From Treponema sp. (lineage in GTDB: Bacteria; Spirochaetota; Spirochaetia; Treponematales; Breznakiellaceae): a stretch of 14,334 nt of DNA. The translations under genes were made by a program, and so were the position numbers. Where the stretch lies: positions 1 through 14,334 of the forward strand of contig JAIRLZ010000199.1 in assembly GCA_031259035.1 (NCBI GenBank), read 5' to 3'. The notes under the pieces are model-generated. The model saw only the letters and a list, made by a program, of their open reading frames with translations. It ran no database searches and had not been told where the DNA came from. Below, in pieces: positions 1 through 5,916 of this stretch (the first letter of the stretch is position 1; each line of letters starts with the position of its first letter).

Positions 1-156
1 GGGCTGTACAACGCCCCGGACGACGAGCCGGAGTTCGATGAAGACGGCGCTCCCACCGGCAGGGGCGCGGGCGCGGGGAGCTACATCCCGGTCAAATTCG
101 GCGCCGGAACTCCGCCGGAAAAGAAGGGCGAAGGAACCGTCATCTATACCAACTGA
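1..156 (+). CDS. C-terminal end of an unidentified protein (partial)
   Basis: Frame 1 is open from the window edge to a TGA at 154-156, giving 51 residues. Almost every codon ends in G or C, which argues for real coding in this GC-rich stretch. The visible tail is acidic at first (DDEPEFDEDG), then rich in Gly and Ala, then SYIPVKFGAGTPPEKKGEGT and a short end IYTN. No domain, membrane segment or catalytic motif is visible. It looks like a disordered or linker-like C-terminus. The start and the rest of the gene lie outside the window, so I cannot name a family. Confidence 0.6.
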   Translation, partial: GLYNAPDDEPEFDEDGAPTGRGAGAGSYIPVKFGAGTPPEKKGEGTVIYTN

Positions 157-605
157 CGCGGGACATGCGGCCCCGCCCGCGCATCGAGGAGGCTCCCGGA
201 GCCGCGCCGTTGCCCGTCCGGGCGTGGTTTCCCCAAAGGGGGATTCGCGCCCGGCATTCTAAACGGCGCCCGCGCATATTTTCATATGCTGTTCAAAGGC
301 GGAGCGCCGGAGTTCCGGCGCGGGCGGGGGCAGCCATTTCGCGGGCGCGGGCGCTGAACCGCGAAGCCAGGCGGAGCGGAAGGTGAGAGGCGCTCTCACG
401 CATGGCGGCTTTTCCGTCTTGCCGCCCGCCTCTACGACATGACCGCGGCACGGGAAAGGCTTTGGAAAAGCGGCCTGAAGCTCGTTTTTCCAAAGCCTTT
501 CCCAAAACCAACCCGAACCGAAGGTTCGCTAACCTTCGGTTAGCGTTTTGGAACAGGCTCAATTTAAAAATAGTGGGAAGATGAACATATACAAGCGTTT
601 CTCTC
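157..605. other. Gap without a gene, rich in inverted repeats
   Basis: The open frames here are Arg-rich and look spurious. The gap holds a run of inverted repeats: 304-311/314-321 (8 bp), 383-389/393-399 (7 bp, loop gcg), 404-409/421-426 (6 bp), 452-469/486-503 (18 bp) and 516-526/531-541 (11 bp, loop cgct). None is followed by a clear T-tract. One of the first three may end the upstream gene's transcript. The last two belong to the intergenic repeat family listed separately. Confidence 0.6.
452..570. repeat. Intergenic palindromic repeat, family A (copy 1)
   Basis: A perfect 18-bp inverted repeat (GGGAAAGGCTTTGGAAAA at 452-469, complement at 486-503, 16-nt loop) is followed by a second perfect hairpin, AACCGAAGGTT / AACCTTCGGTT (516-526 / 531-541, 4-nt loop). 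The element then runs into TTTTGGAACAGGCTCAATTT at about 546-565. Close variants of that last string recur at 2517-2530, 8981-8991 and 9991-10010, always between genes. The second hairpin shares AACCG-(A/C)-AGGTTCGCTAACC with the repeat near 12873-12902. Confidence 0.7.
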
Positions 606-634
606 TTGCGATGAATCGCTTTGCCGGTTATACT
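606..634 (+). promoter_or_regulatory. Sigma-70-like promoter, probably leaderless, for the TPR gene
   Basis: TTGCGA (606-611), a 17-nt spacer and TATACT (629-634). The ATG of the TPR gene is at 642, 7 nt after the -10 box, so transcription should begin at or next to the start codon. There is no Shine-Dalgarno sequence before the ATG; the spacer is a run of T. The layout matches the asnS and 10412-10414 starts. Confidence 0.7.
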
Positions 635-641
635 TTTTTTT

Positions 642-1157
642 ATGGAAACCTCCTCCGATTTGAATCGCGTCGGCATCGCCTTAACCCAGGCCGGCAAACC
701 CTTTGAAGCCACAGCCGTGTTTGACAAAGCGATTTCCCTTGACAAAGACAATCCGATCCTCTATTTGAACAAAGGGCTGTCCGCGCGGAAAACCGGAAAT
801 TATGAAGATGCGGCCAGATGTTTTGAAAAAGCGATTGATCTGCGATCAAATTTTAGCGACGCATGGGCCGCGCTGGGACTCGTTCACTATGAGAGCGGAC
901 GGCTTGAAACCGCGGAACGTTGTTATGCGCGGGCGCTTGAGGGGGAGCGGAAAAGCGAGACCTTGAACAACCTGGGTGTGGTCTATTTTAATCAGGAGCG
1001 GTATGAGGATGCGCGGCGGCGTTTTGAAGAGGCGGTGTCTTTGTCCCCGTTTTTCTCTGATGCGCTCTATAACCTGCGGGATGTCTGTGTGGAACTGAAC
1101 GATCTCCAAGCGGCGGCTGAGGCAGAACGGGCTATACGCCTGCTAAAGGCTTGCTGA
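642..1157 (+). CDS. Tetratricopeptide repeat (TPR) protein
   Basis: Predicted 171-residue protein built almost wholly of 34-residue helix-turn-helix TPR units, beginning near residues 4, 36, 70, 103 and 137. Typical TPR positions are visible: NKGLSARKTGNYEDAARCFEKAIDL, then a W-A-L-G-x-x-H-Y unit, then LNNLGVVYFNQERYEDARRRF. TPR proteins are protein-binding scaffolds; the partner cannot be told from sequence. There is no signal peptide, so it is probably cytoplasmic. I take the ATG at 642, not the in-frame TTG at 621, because the -10 box at 629-634 makes 642 the likely transcript start. A YmdB-like gene follows after 50 bp. The protein ends abruptly at RLLKAC; a helical continuation is open in another frame just after the stop (see findings). 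Confidence 0.88.
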   Translation: METSSDLNRVGIALTQAGKPFEATAVFDKAISLDKDNPILYLNKGLSARKTGNYEDAARCFEKAIDLRSNFSDAWAALGLVHYESGRLETAERCYARALEGERKSETLNNLGVVYFNQERYEDARRRFEEAVSLSPFFSDALYNLRDVCVELNDLQAAAEAERAIRLLKAC

Positions 1158-1207
1158 AATTGAGCGCAAAGCCAAGGAAGAACTGGAAAGAATGGAGTTT
1201 TATAAAA

Positions 1208-2020
1208 ATGAATATTTTGTACGTTGCGGAAATAGTGGGGAAAGCCGGCGTGTTCGCCATAAAACAGGGCTTGCCGGAACTGAAGAAGCGGAAGCGCGTC
1301 GACTTTGTTATTGCGAATGCGGACGGCGCGACCGGAGGCGGCGGACTGGGGCGGAATCACGCGGCGTACCTCCGCAAACTCGGAGCGCATGTTCTCACCT
1401 TGGGGGAATGCGCCTTTTATAAAAAAGATTTGGTTGAAACCATTGACAAAATGCCGTACGTGCTGCGACCCGGCAACCTCAGCAGTGAAGCGCCCGGATA
1501 CGGCTCCTATATTTACAAATTAGGCGCGGTAAAAATCGCGGTCGCCGTGATCATAGGGCAAAGCGGGTTTTCGCGTATGCACGGCGACAATCCAGCCGCC
1601 CTTCTGCCGTCGCTTTTTGAGCGGTTCCACAAGGAAACCCCCATCATTATCGTTGATTTTCATGCGGGCGCGACCGCGGAAAAACGCGCGTTCTTTGCCG
1701 TCGCGGATGGACTTTGCACTGCGGTCATAGGCTCCCATACCCGCGTCCAGACCGCGGACGAAGCCGTGTCGCCGAAGGGGACCGCGGCTATCACCGACGC
1801 GGGGCGGACAGGCAGCGTCGATTCCGTAGGCGGCGCCGACGCCCAAACCTGCATCCAAGAGTACCTCACCGGCATTCCCGATTGGACAAAAGAAACATGG
1901 GCGAAGCTGGAATTGCAGGGCGTTTTGCTGGATGTGGATAAGAACGGAAAGGCGCTTTCCATAGAACGGGTGCGGCTCCCTGTCGCGGGAAAAGAGGATC
2001 ATGAAGGGCAGAATCTATAG
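1208..2020 (+). CDS. ymdB: YmdB / TIGR00282-family metallophosphoesterase-like protein, probably without activity
   Basis: 270 residues, the usual family length (about 265). The fold-defining blocks are present: an N-terminal MNILYVAEIVGKAG, then VIANADGATGGGG, VLTLGECAFYKKD, VLRPGNL, VDFHAGATAEKR, GSHTRVQTADE and TAAITDAGRTGS. B. subtilis YmdB is a di-metal phosphodiesterase, reported active on 2',3'-cAMP. Here most metal-site positions differ: Asp8 is Glu, Glu39 is Asp, Asn40 is Gly, Asn67 is Glu, His68 is Cys and the second His of HTH is Arg; only the FHA and first SHT histidines remain. It is therefore probably a pseudoenzyme or has altered chemistry. Start chosen at ATG 1208: it gives the canonical N-terminus and has GGAG at 1194-1197. 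It overlaps the next gene by 20 bp, so it is likely co-transcribed with the TPR and RseC-like genes. Confidence 0.88.
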   Translation: MNILYVAEIVGKAGVFAIKQGLPELKKRKRVDFVIANADGATGGGGLGRNHAAYLRKLGAHVLTLGECAFYKKDLVETIDKMPYVLRPGNLSSEAPGYGSYIYKLGAVKIAVAVIIGQSGFSRMHGDNPAALLPSLFERFHKETPIIIVDFHAGATAEKRAFFAVADGLCTAVIGSHTRVQTADEAVSPKGTAAITDAGRTGSVDSVGGADAQTCIQEYLTGIPDWTKETWAKLELQGVLLDVDKNGKALSIERVRLPVAGKEDHEGQNL

Positions 2021-2393
2021 TATAGAAGGAAGGACCGTCTTCTTGCTGCCTGAACAGACGGATTGTTTCGGCTGCATGGCGCAAGAGCGCTGCCGAAAGC
2101 TCCAACTCATTGTCGCGGAAAACCGGACGGGGCGGGAACTTTCTCCAGGTCAGTTTGTGGAAACAGAAACAGCGAAGCGATCGCTTGTAAGGCAGACGCT
2201 TTCGTCACTGCTTCCGCTGTTTGCTGGCTTTATCGCGGGCTTCGCGCTTGCCGGCGTTTTTTCCCCCCTATCAGGAGACGGGACGCGGGGAGCCGCCGGC
2301 GTCGCGGGCTTACTCCTCGCGGGATTCGCCGTTTATGCGTTGCGGAAGCGATTCCCCGATAAAAGCCGATCTCATATCGTCAGGGTTATATAA
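2001..2393 (+). CDS. RseC/MucC-family inner-membrane protein (SoxR-reducing system type)
   Basis: 130 residues. The N-terminal part (1-60) is a small soluble domain with a C-x2-C-x5-C cluster (Cys22, Cys25, Cys31, in DCFGCMAQERCRK), a hallmark of the family. Two membrane helices follow, about 68-88 (SLLPLFAGFIAGFALAG) and 98-114, with a short basic tail. Family members act in the membrane; E. coli RseC takes part in SoxR reduction with the Rsx complex, and MucC modulates envelope sigma-factor signalling. Which role applies here is unknown: no rnf/rsx genes are in view. The ATG lies inside the end of the ymdB-like gene, with AAAGAGG three bases before it, which suggests translational coupling. 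Confidence 0.82.
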   Translation: MKGRIYSIEGRTVFLLPEQTDCFGCMAQERCRKLQLIVAENRTGRELSPGQFVETETAKRSLVRQTLSSLLPLFAGFIAGFALAGVFSPLSGDGTRGAAGVAGLLLAGFAVYALRKRFPDKSRSHIVRVI

Positions 2394-2540
2394 CAACAAG
2401 CGGCATGAAGAAGCTTGTCTCACAATATCGCGGGCAAGTCCGGGCATAGAATCCGCTTTTTCAACCAAAAGAACCTTTCCAACGGTCCGTTCGCCGGTTC
2501 ATGTGCGCATTGAAGTTTTGGGAAAGGCTCAAAATAGTAC

Positions 2541-2569
2541 TTGTTTATACTTCAAGAGTATAGTATATT
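2541..2569 (+). promoter_or_regulatory. Sigma-70-like promoter of the small heat-shock gene
   Basis: TTGTTT (2541-2546), 17-nt spacer, TATATT (2564-2569), in an AT-rich patch that contrasts with the surroundings. The predicted start near 2576 leaves a leader of about 110 nt before ATG 2685. The leader can form small hairpins: 2580-2583/2590-2593, about 2597-2615 (with TTGA loop) and 2641-2647/2666-2671, the last ending just before the Shine-Dalgarno AAAGGAG at 2672-2678. No CIRCE (HrcA) operator is present. Confidence 0.6.
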
Positions 2570-2684
2570 ATATAAAGAAGGGTAAGAAAACCCAACGACC
2601 GCTCTTGAGAGGGTCAATTCAGCCGGACATAAGGTCGGTTACGCGCCACGCGGCATTGGAACGCAGGGCGTAAAGGAGAGTTGT

Positions 2685-3254
2685 ATGAAAGGTACGAGAG
2701 GGTACACGGATATGGGCGCTATATTTGATGAGATTTTTGAGGCCGCTCGCGATTTGCATGATGAATTCAGCAGAAATTTCAACAGATTTGGCGATGACCG
2801 TTCAGCGCGAAACGGCAATTCACGCTGGCCGTTTGATGAAAACATTGATTATTACGCGAATTATGCGTATCCGCCTATGAATGTTTACATGACGAGCGAC
2901 CGGAGCATGGTGTTTGAGTTTGCGCTTGCTGGTTTTGATGAGAAAAATATACATCTTTCATTTCAGGGCGATTATATGGTTTTTTCCGCTAAAATCGGAG
3001 ACGATTCCCAAAAGGAGGAAAACCCTGCGGATGTTGACGGGGGCGAAAGCGGCGGCAATTACCGGTACTTCAAACGCAGACTCAAGTTCAAAGATATTGA
3101 GAAGCAGAAATACTTTGTTCCGCAGGATAAATATGATCAGGAAAATGTAAAAGCCGTGTTCAAAAATGGCGTTCTCAAGGTTATCGTCCCTCCCAAGGAT
3201 GAACCTGATGTGAACGACGGCATCAAAATCGAGATCGTCAAAGAAGGCGTATAG
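2685..3254 (+). CDS. Hsp20 / alpha-crystallin family small heat-shock protein
   Basis: 189 residues. ATP-independent holdase that binds unfolding proteins in the cytoplasm. The alpha-crystallin domain spans about 64-169: it opens with PPMNVYMTSDRSMVFEFALAG and closes with the family signature VKAVFKNGVLKVIVPP (155-170, A-x-x-x-N-G-V-L). The C-terminal tail carries I-x-I motifs (IKIEI, 180-184) that normally dock neighbouring subunits. It is longer than the usual 140-150 residues because of a 60-residue aromatic and Asn-rich N-terminal arm and an acidic Gly-rich loop at about 104-126. The start is set by a strong AAAGGAG at 2672-2678, 6 nt before the ATG. It stands as its own unit between promoters at 2541 and 3272. 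Confidence 0.93.
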   Translation: MKGTRGYTDMGAIFDEIFEAARDLHDEFSRNFNRFGDDRSARNGNSRWPFDENIDYYANYAYPPMNVYMTSDRSMVFEFALAGFDEKNIHLSFQGDYMVFSAKIGDDSQKEENPADVDGGESGGNYRYFKRRLKFKDIEKQKYFVPQDKYDQENVKAVFKNGVLKVIVPPKDEPDVNDGIKIEIVKEGV

Positions 3255-3271
3255 TTTTTCTTGCTTGCCCG

Positions 3272-3300
3272 TTGAATCAAAAGTTCTTTTATGGTAAAGT
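3272..3300 (+). promoter_or_regulatory. Sigma-70-like promoter of the DRTGG gene
   Basis: TTGAAT (3272-3277), 17-nt spacer, TAAAGT (3295-3300). Predicted start near 3307, leaving an 11-nt leader with a GGGGGAAA ribosome-binding site directly before ATG 3318. Confidence 0.55.
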
Positions 3301-3317
3301 AGGTTAATGGGGGAAAT

Positions 3318-3674
3318 ATGACTGTAGCTGACGCGGTGGCAATACTGGAAGGACAATTTTTTTCCGGTGAGGATAACTCCAACATGGAAGTGGCATCCGC
3401 ATGTGGAGCCGATCTTATGAGCGATGTGATGGCTTTTGTAAAGGACAGGGTTATTCTTTTAACCGGATTGGTAAATCCGCAGGTTATCAGAACCGCGGAA
3501 CTGTTGGACATACACTGTATTATTTTTGTACGGGGCAAGACGCCCAGTCGTGATATGATTGATATGGCGAATGATTCGGGGATTATCCTCGCCGGTACGA
3601 AACTGCCGATGTTTTTGTCCTGCGGCAAGTTATACGAAGCTGGTCTGAAGACGGGAGGAACACGGCGCATCTAA
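3318..3674 (+). CDS. DRTGG-domain protein
   Basis: 118 residues, a stand-alone DRTGG domain. Recognised from the layout MTVADAVAILEGQFFSGEDN, then ACGADLMSDVMAFVKDRVILLTG, VNPQVIRTAELLDIHCIIFV, a G-x-x-P segment and the ending IILAGTKLPMFLSCGKLYEAG. Such single-domain proteins often occur in gene clusters for electron-bifurcating [FeFe] hydrogenases and beside CBS-domain phosphotransacetylases; their function is not established and ligand sensing is suspected. No hydrogenase gene is in view. Its stop is 14 nt before the next gene's putative TTG start, so the pair is probably one transcript. Start at ATG 3318 with GGGGGAAA upstream. Confidence 0.8.
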   Translation: MTVADAVAILEGQFFSGEDNSNMEVASACGADLMSDVMAFVKDRVILLTGLVNPQVIRTAELLDIHCIIFVRGKTPSRDMIDMANDSGIILAGTKLPMFLSCGKLYEAGLKTGGTRRI

Positions 3675-3688
3675 ACGGTCGTTCACTA

Positions 3689-4231
3689 TTGCGGCAAAGG
3701 ATGCGAAATCTAAAACCATCCTCCGCCGAAACCTATTCGGCGGGCGTCGTCGCATGCGGAATAGGCGAGTTTCCCTGTTGGAAACAGCATGAAACTGTTC
3801 TGCTTTTCCTCTCAATGAAATATGAAATAGACACCGGTCCTCTTTTGGAACGCGCCTTGTACGAGGGGAAAGATGTCTTTGCCCCAAAAATCATCAATGA
3901 CAAACTGCAATTTTTTCAAATCTTCGAACATGACCGTACCGGGCGATGGGAAGCCGGGGCGTTTGGCATTCGGGAGCCGGCTTCCCGAAAGGCGCTGTCG
4001 CCGCGGCATTTTCCCTGCCTCATTATAACGCCCGGCCTTGCCTTTGACAGGAATGGCAACAGGCTGGGGCGCGGCAAGGGTTATTATGACCGGTTCTTCG
4101 CGGAATTGGATGCGCAAAATCTGCCGTATTTCAGCGTGGGGTTTTGTATGCCCTCCCAAATTGTTGACCGCGTTCCCGCAAAGCCGTGGGACAAGAAAAT
4201 GGACGCCGTGTTGGATGTTTCCCGATTGTAG
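3689..4231 (+). CDS. 5-formyltetrahydrofolate cyclo-ligase (MTHFS family)
   Basis: Converts 5-formyl-THF to 5,10-methenyl-THF with ATP, feeding the one-carbon folate pool in the cytoplasm. 180 residues from TTG 3689, close to family length. Diagnostic blocks: VLLFLSMKYEIDT (37-49), WEAGAFGIREP (87-97), and the ATP/folate signature TPGLAFDRNGNRLGRGKGYYDRF (114-136), read here as TPGLAFDRNGNR followed by LGRGKGYYDRF; MDAVLDV near the end. The start is uncertain: no ATG or GTG lies upstream in frame, neither TTG 3689 nor ATG 3701 has a spaced Shine-Dalgarno, and the N-terminus seems 5-10 residues short for the family. A GGGAGG at 3653-3658 sits just before an in-frame ACG at 3662. It is likely co-transcribed with the DRTGG gene. 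Confidence 0.9.
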   Translation: MRQRMRNLKPSSAETYSAGVVACGIGEFPCWKQHETVLLFLSMKYEIDTGPLLERALYEGKDVFAPKIINDKLQFFQIFEHDRTGRWEAGAFGIREPASRKALSPRHFPCLIITPGLAFDRNGNRLGRGKGYYDRFFAELDAQNLPYFSVGFCMPSQIVDRVPAKPWDKKMDAVLDVSRL

Positions 4232-4420
4232 AGACATCCGGCGCTCGCATACAAGGGGCGGCATAAAGAAAATATGAGAATAACCTCCACCGTCGCTCTA
4301 CACTCACTGTGCGCATCCGCGGGGCGAAGCCTATGAATGCGCCGGCAACGCGCGCCCCGCCCTTTTAGAGCGCGCCTTTCAGACGGGGCGTTGCATTGCC
4401 AGCAACCTGTTGCGCTTGTA

Positions 4421-4459
4421 GGTTTTCATGGCTTTTTCGTTGAAAAAACTATGAAAACC
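4421..4459. repeat. Long inverted repeat (hairpin)
   Basis: GGTTTTCAT (4421-4429) pairs with ATGAAAACC (4451-4459). Inside, the pairing continues through a G-T wobble and a G-C pair, one mismatch, then CTTTTT-like pairing TTTTTC/GAAAAA (4432-4437 region with 4442-4446) around a 3-nt loop. Nearly the whole 39 nt is paired. It may terminate the folate-gene transcript or the opposing one. Confidence 0.55.
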
Positions 4460-4519
4460 ACGATTTATGGGCTGCCGCGACTTTGGTTTGCGAACCTTTG
4501 GTTCGACGGAGTTTGAGCG

Positions 4520-4551
4520 GGAGAAAACGCACGAAAACGCGCGTTTTCTCC
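4520..4551. repeat. 11-bp inverted repeat just downstream of the DUF3798 gene
   Basis: GGAGAAAACGC (4520-4530) and GCGTTTTCTCC (4541-4551) are perfect complements with a 10-nt loop. It lies about 30 nt past the stop of the - strand lipoprotein gene, a usual place for a terminator, but no T-run follows on either strand. Confidence 0.5.
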
Positions 4552-4579
4552 GATTTAGGGCGCGAAGCGCAACAAACTC

Positions 4580-5842
4580 TTAGTTGTTGAATTTGATAGT
4601 GTAATACTTCTCAGGCACCTCCTGTTCGGTGGTGGGAAGATACCCCTGGCCGAAAACATAGGTGTCCATGTAAATGAGAATCTGATTTCTGGCGCGTACG
4701 CCGGTGTTGGCGTCCACATAGTAGCCGCCGTTCCACTTTGCGCCGCTGGTGAATTCGCCCAGCGCCGTATACATGTCGTCGGGGTTGCTGAGAGAAGCCG
4801 TGCCGTCAAGAATGCGTTTCGCGTACTCGCCGAGTCCGGCGCTTACCGAGAAGCCATACGAGAAAGCCCATGTGCCGAATTTGCCGGCCCCGCCCTTCTC
4901 GATAACGGCCTCCTCAACTTTCTTGAGAATCGCCGGGAAGTCGCCCGTTTCAGCGGAAAGATCGATGCCGAGCGCGCCCGGATACCCCATGAGCGGCGAG
5001 GGAAGATCGGCTTCCACAAACAGGCCGCCGTACGTCAAAAGCTGTTTGAGAAGCGGCTCGGTATGCGCGTCATTGGTGCAGAAGAAGGCGGTGTTCGCGC
5101 CATAGGTTTGAATCCACTGGGGCGTCTGCTCAAGGATGTACTGCTGCGCGCCCGCGACGCCGACATCGGATGTGGGATCCGGCGCGGTGACGAATACGAA
5201 CTTAATCCCCAGGTCATTGCAGGCTTCCTCCATGATCTGGCGGCGGAGTCCCAGCGACTCATAAGACATGTGCCGGGGGAAACTGATGTGGACAAAGGTG
5301 TCCGCGCCCAGTTGTTTCGCGGCCCAGATGATGGTGTAACCCCGGGAAACAAAGTCCGCGCTCACCGCCAGCGTCGCGGCTTGCTGGATGACCAGCGGGT
5401 CTTCGTGAGGTTCGCCCACGAAGAGCATGATGTCAGGACGTTTTTCCTTAATCCGTTTGAAAGCCTCGGCGGCGCCGGGCACACCCTGGTTCACCACAAT
5501 GGCTTTCATCAGCGGATCATCAGCCAAAGCCGTGATCTGGGTGATGGTGGTTTCCATCTGATCCATAAAATTGTCCGGATAGGTGACATGCTGAATGACG
5601 CCGCCCTCGGACACCTTGCCGTAACGCCGGATCAATTCTTCGGCGCCGCGCAAATCGTCCTCAGACTGGGACACGGTGCCGGTAACAATGCCGATGTGGT
5701 AGGCGTTTTGCTCTTGGACCGCGCTTTGCGTAGCGCTTTGCGCGGCGCTTTGTCCGCTTTGCCGCTCTGGCGGGGACTTCCGGGTGCACGCCACGCCTAT
5801 GCCCACTAACAGAACCACAACAATTAAACATAATTTCTTCAA
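4580..5842 (-). CDS. DUF3798-domain lipoprotein, periplasmic-binding-protein-like
   Basis: 420 residues from a TTG start at 5842. Signal sequence MKKLCLIVVVLLVGIGVAC with Cys19 as the likely lipidated residue (loose lipobox, as in spirochaetes), then a low-complexity linker of SAAQSATQSAVQEQ type, then the mature domain from about HIGIVTGTVSQSEDDLRGAEELI. The two-lobed sugar-binding-like pattern (VTYPDNF, IVVNQGVPGAAEAF, DIMLFVGEPHEDP, TAFFCTNDAHTEPLL) matches DUF3798. The ligand is unknown and no permease or ATPase gene is adjacent, so a transport role is only inferred. The start is decided by GAGGAGG at 5849-5855, 6 nt before the TTG; the longer frame from ATG 5896 would begin inside the -35 box. 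Confidence 0.87.
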   Translation of the reverse strand: MKKLCLIVVVLLVGIGVACTRKSPPERQSGQSAAQSATQSAVQEQNAYHIGIVTGTVSQSEDDLRGAEELIRRYGKVSEGGVIQHVTYPDNFMDQMETTITQITALADDPLMKAIVVNQGVPGAAEAFKRIKEKRPDIMLFVGEPHEDPLVIQQAATLAVSADFVSRGYTIIWAAKQLGADTFVHISFPRHMSYESLGLRRQIMEEACNDLGIKFVFVTAPDPTSDVGVAGAQQYILEQTPQWIQTYGANTAFFCTNDAHTEPLLKQLLTYGGLFVEADLPSPLMGYPGALGIDLSAETGDFPAILKKVEEAVIEKGGAGKFGTWAFSYGFSVSAGLGEYAKRILDGTASLSNPDDMYTALGEFTSGAKWNGGYYVDANTGVRARNQILIYMDTYVFGQGYLPTTEQEVPEKYYTIKFNN

Positions 5843-5872
5843 AATATTCCTCCTCAGGATAGAAGCTCTATT

Positions 5873-5901
5873 ATTCTCCCTATTTTTTCGGCGCATGTCA
5901 A
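5873..5901 (-). promoter_or_regulatory. Sigma-70-like promoter of the DUF3798 lipoprotein gene
   Basis: On the - strand TTGACA (5896-5901), a 17-nt spacer and GAGAAT (5873-5878). The -35 box is perfect and the -10 box matches 4 of 6. Predicted start near 5866 gives a 24-nt leader carrying the GAGGAGG ribosome-binding site. This supports the TTG start at 5842. Confidence 0.6.
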
Positions 5902-5916
5902 GAGGGCAAGACCTTG

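Larger units (their letters stand above)
4232..4579. other. Convergent gap without a gene, holding several inverted repeats
   Basis: Lies between the ends of two convergent genes. No credible coding frame. Contains an imperfect GC-rich stem (4345-4359 with 4384-4394), GCAAC/GTTGC at 4402-4413, a long hairpin at 4421-4459, a partial family B repeat at 4490-4514 and an 11-bp hairpin at 4520-4551. Any of these could serve as a two-way transcription stop, although none has a clean T-tract. Confidence 0.6.

Noticed and set aside
452..503. Intrinsic terminators at the long stems
   Set aside because: The stems are strong, but none checked has a clear T-tract on either side, so I list them as repeats and not as firm terminators.
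293..751. - strand open frame of 152 codons near the window start
   Set aside because: It runs through the family A palindromes and the TPR gene's 5' end and has no domain. The + strand TPR gene explains the coding signal.
1146..1160. Programmed +1 frameshift at the TPR stop
   Set aside because: The site TGC-TGA has no slippery tRNA pairing like the prfB CTT-TGA site, and no upstream Shine-Dalgarno-like stimulator. A mutation or sequencing error is simpler.
2394..2684. CIRCE or other HrcA operator before hsp20
   Set aside because: No TTAGCACTC-N9-GAGTGCTAA-like inverted repeat is present.
5063..5809. Long + strand open frame of 248 codons
   Set aside because: It lies wholly opposite the DUF3798 gene, is rich in Arg, His and Gly, and has no family features. 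It is a shadow of high-GC codon use.
5843..5896. Start of the DUF3798 gene at ATG 5896
   Set aside because: It would lie at the -35 box, lacks a ribosome site and puts 18 charged residues before the signal peptide. TTG 5842 has a perfect GAGGAGG.
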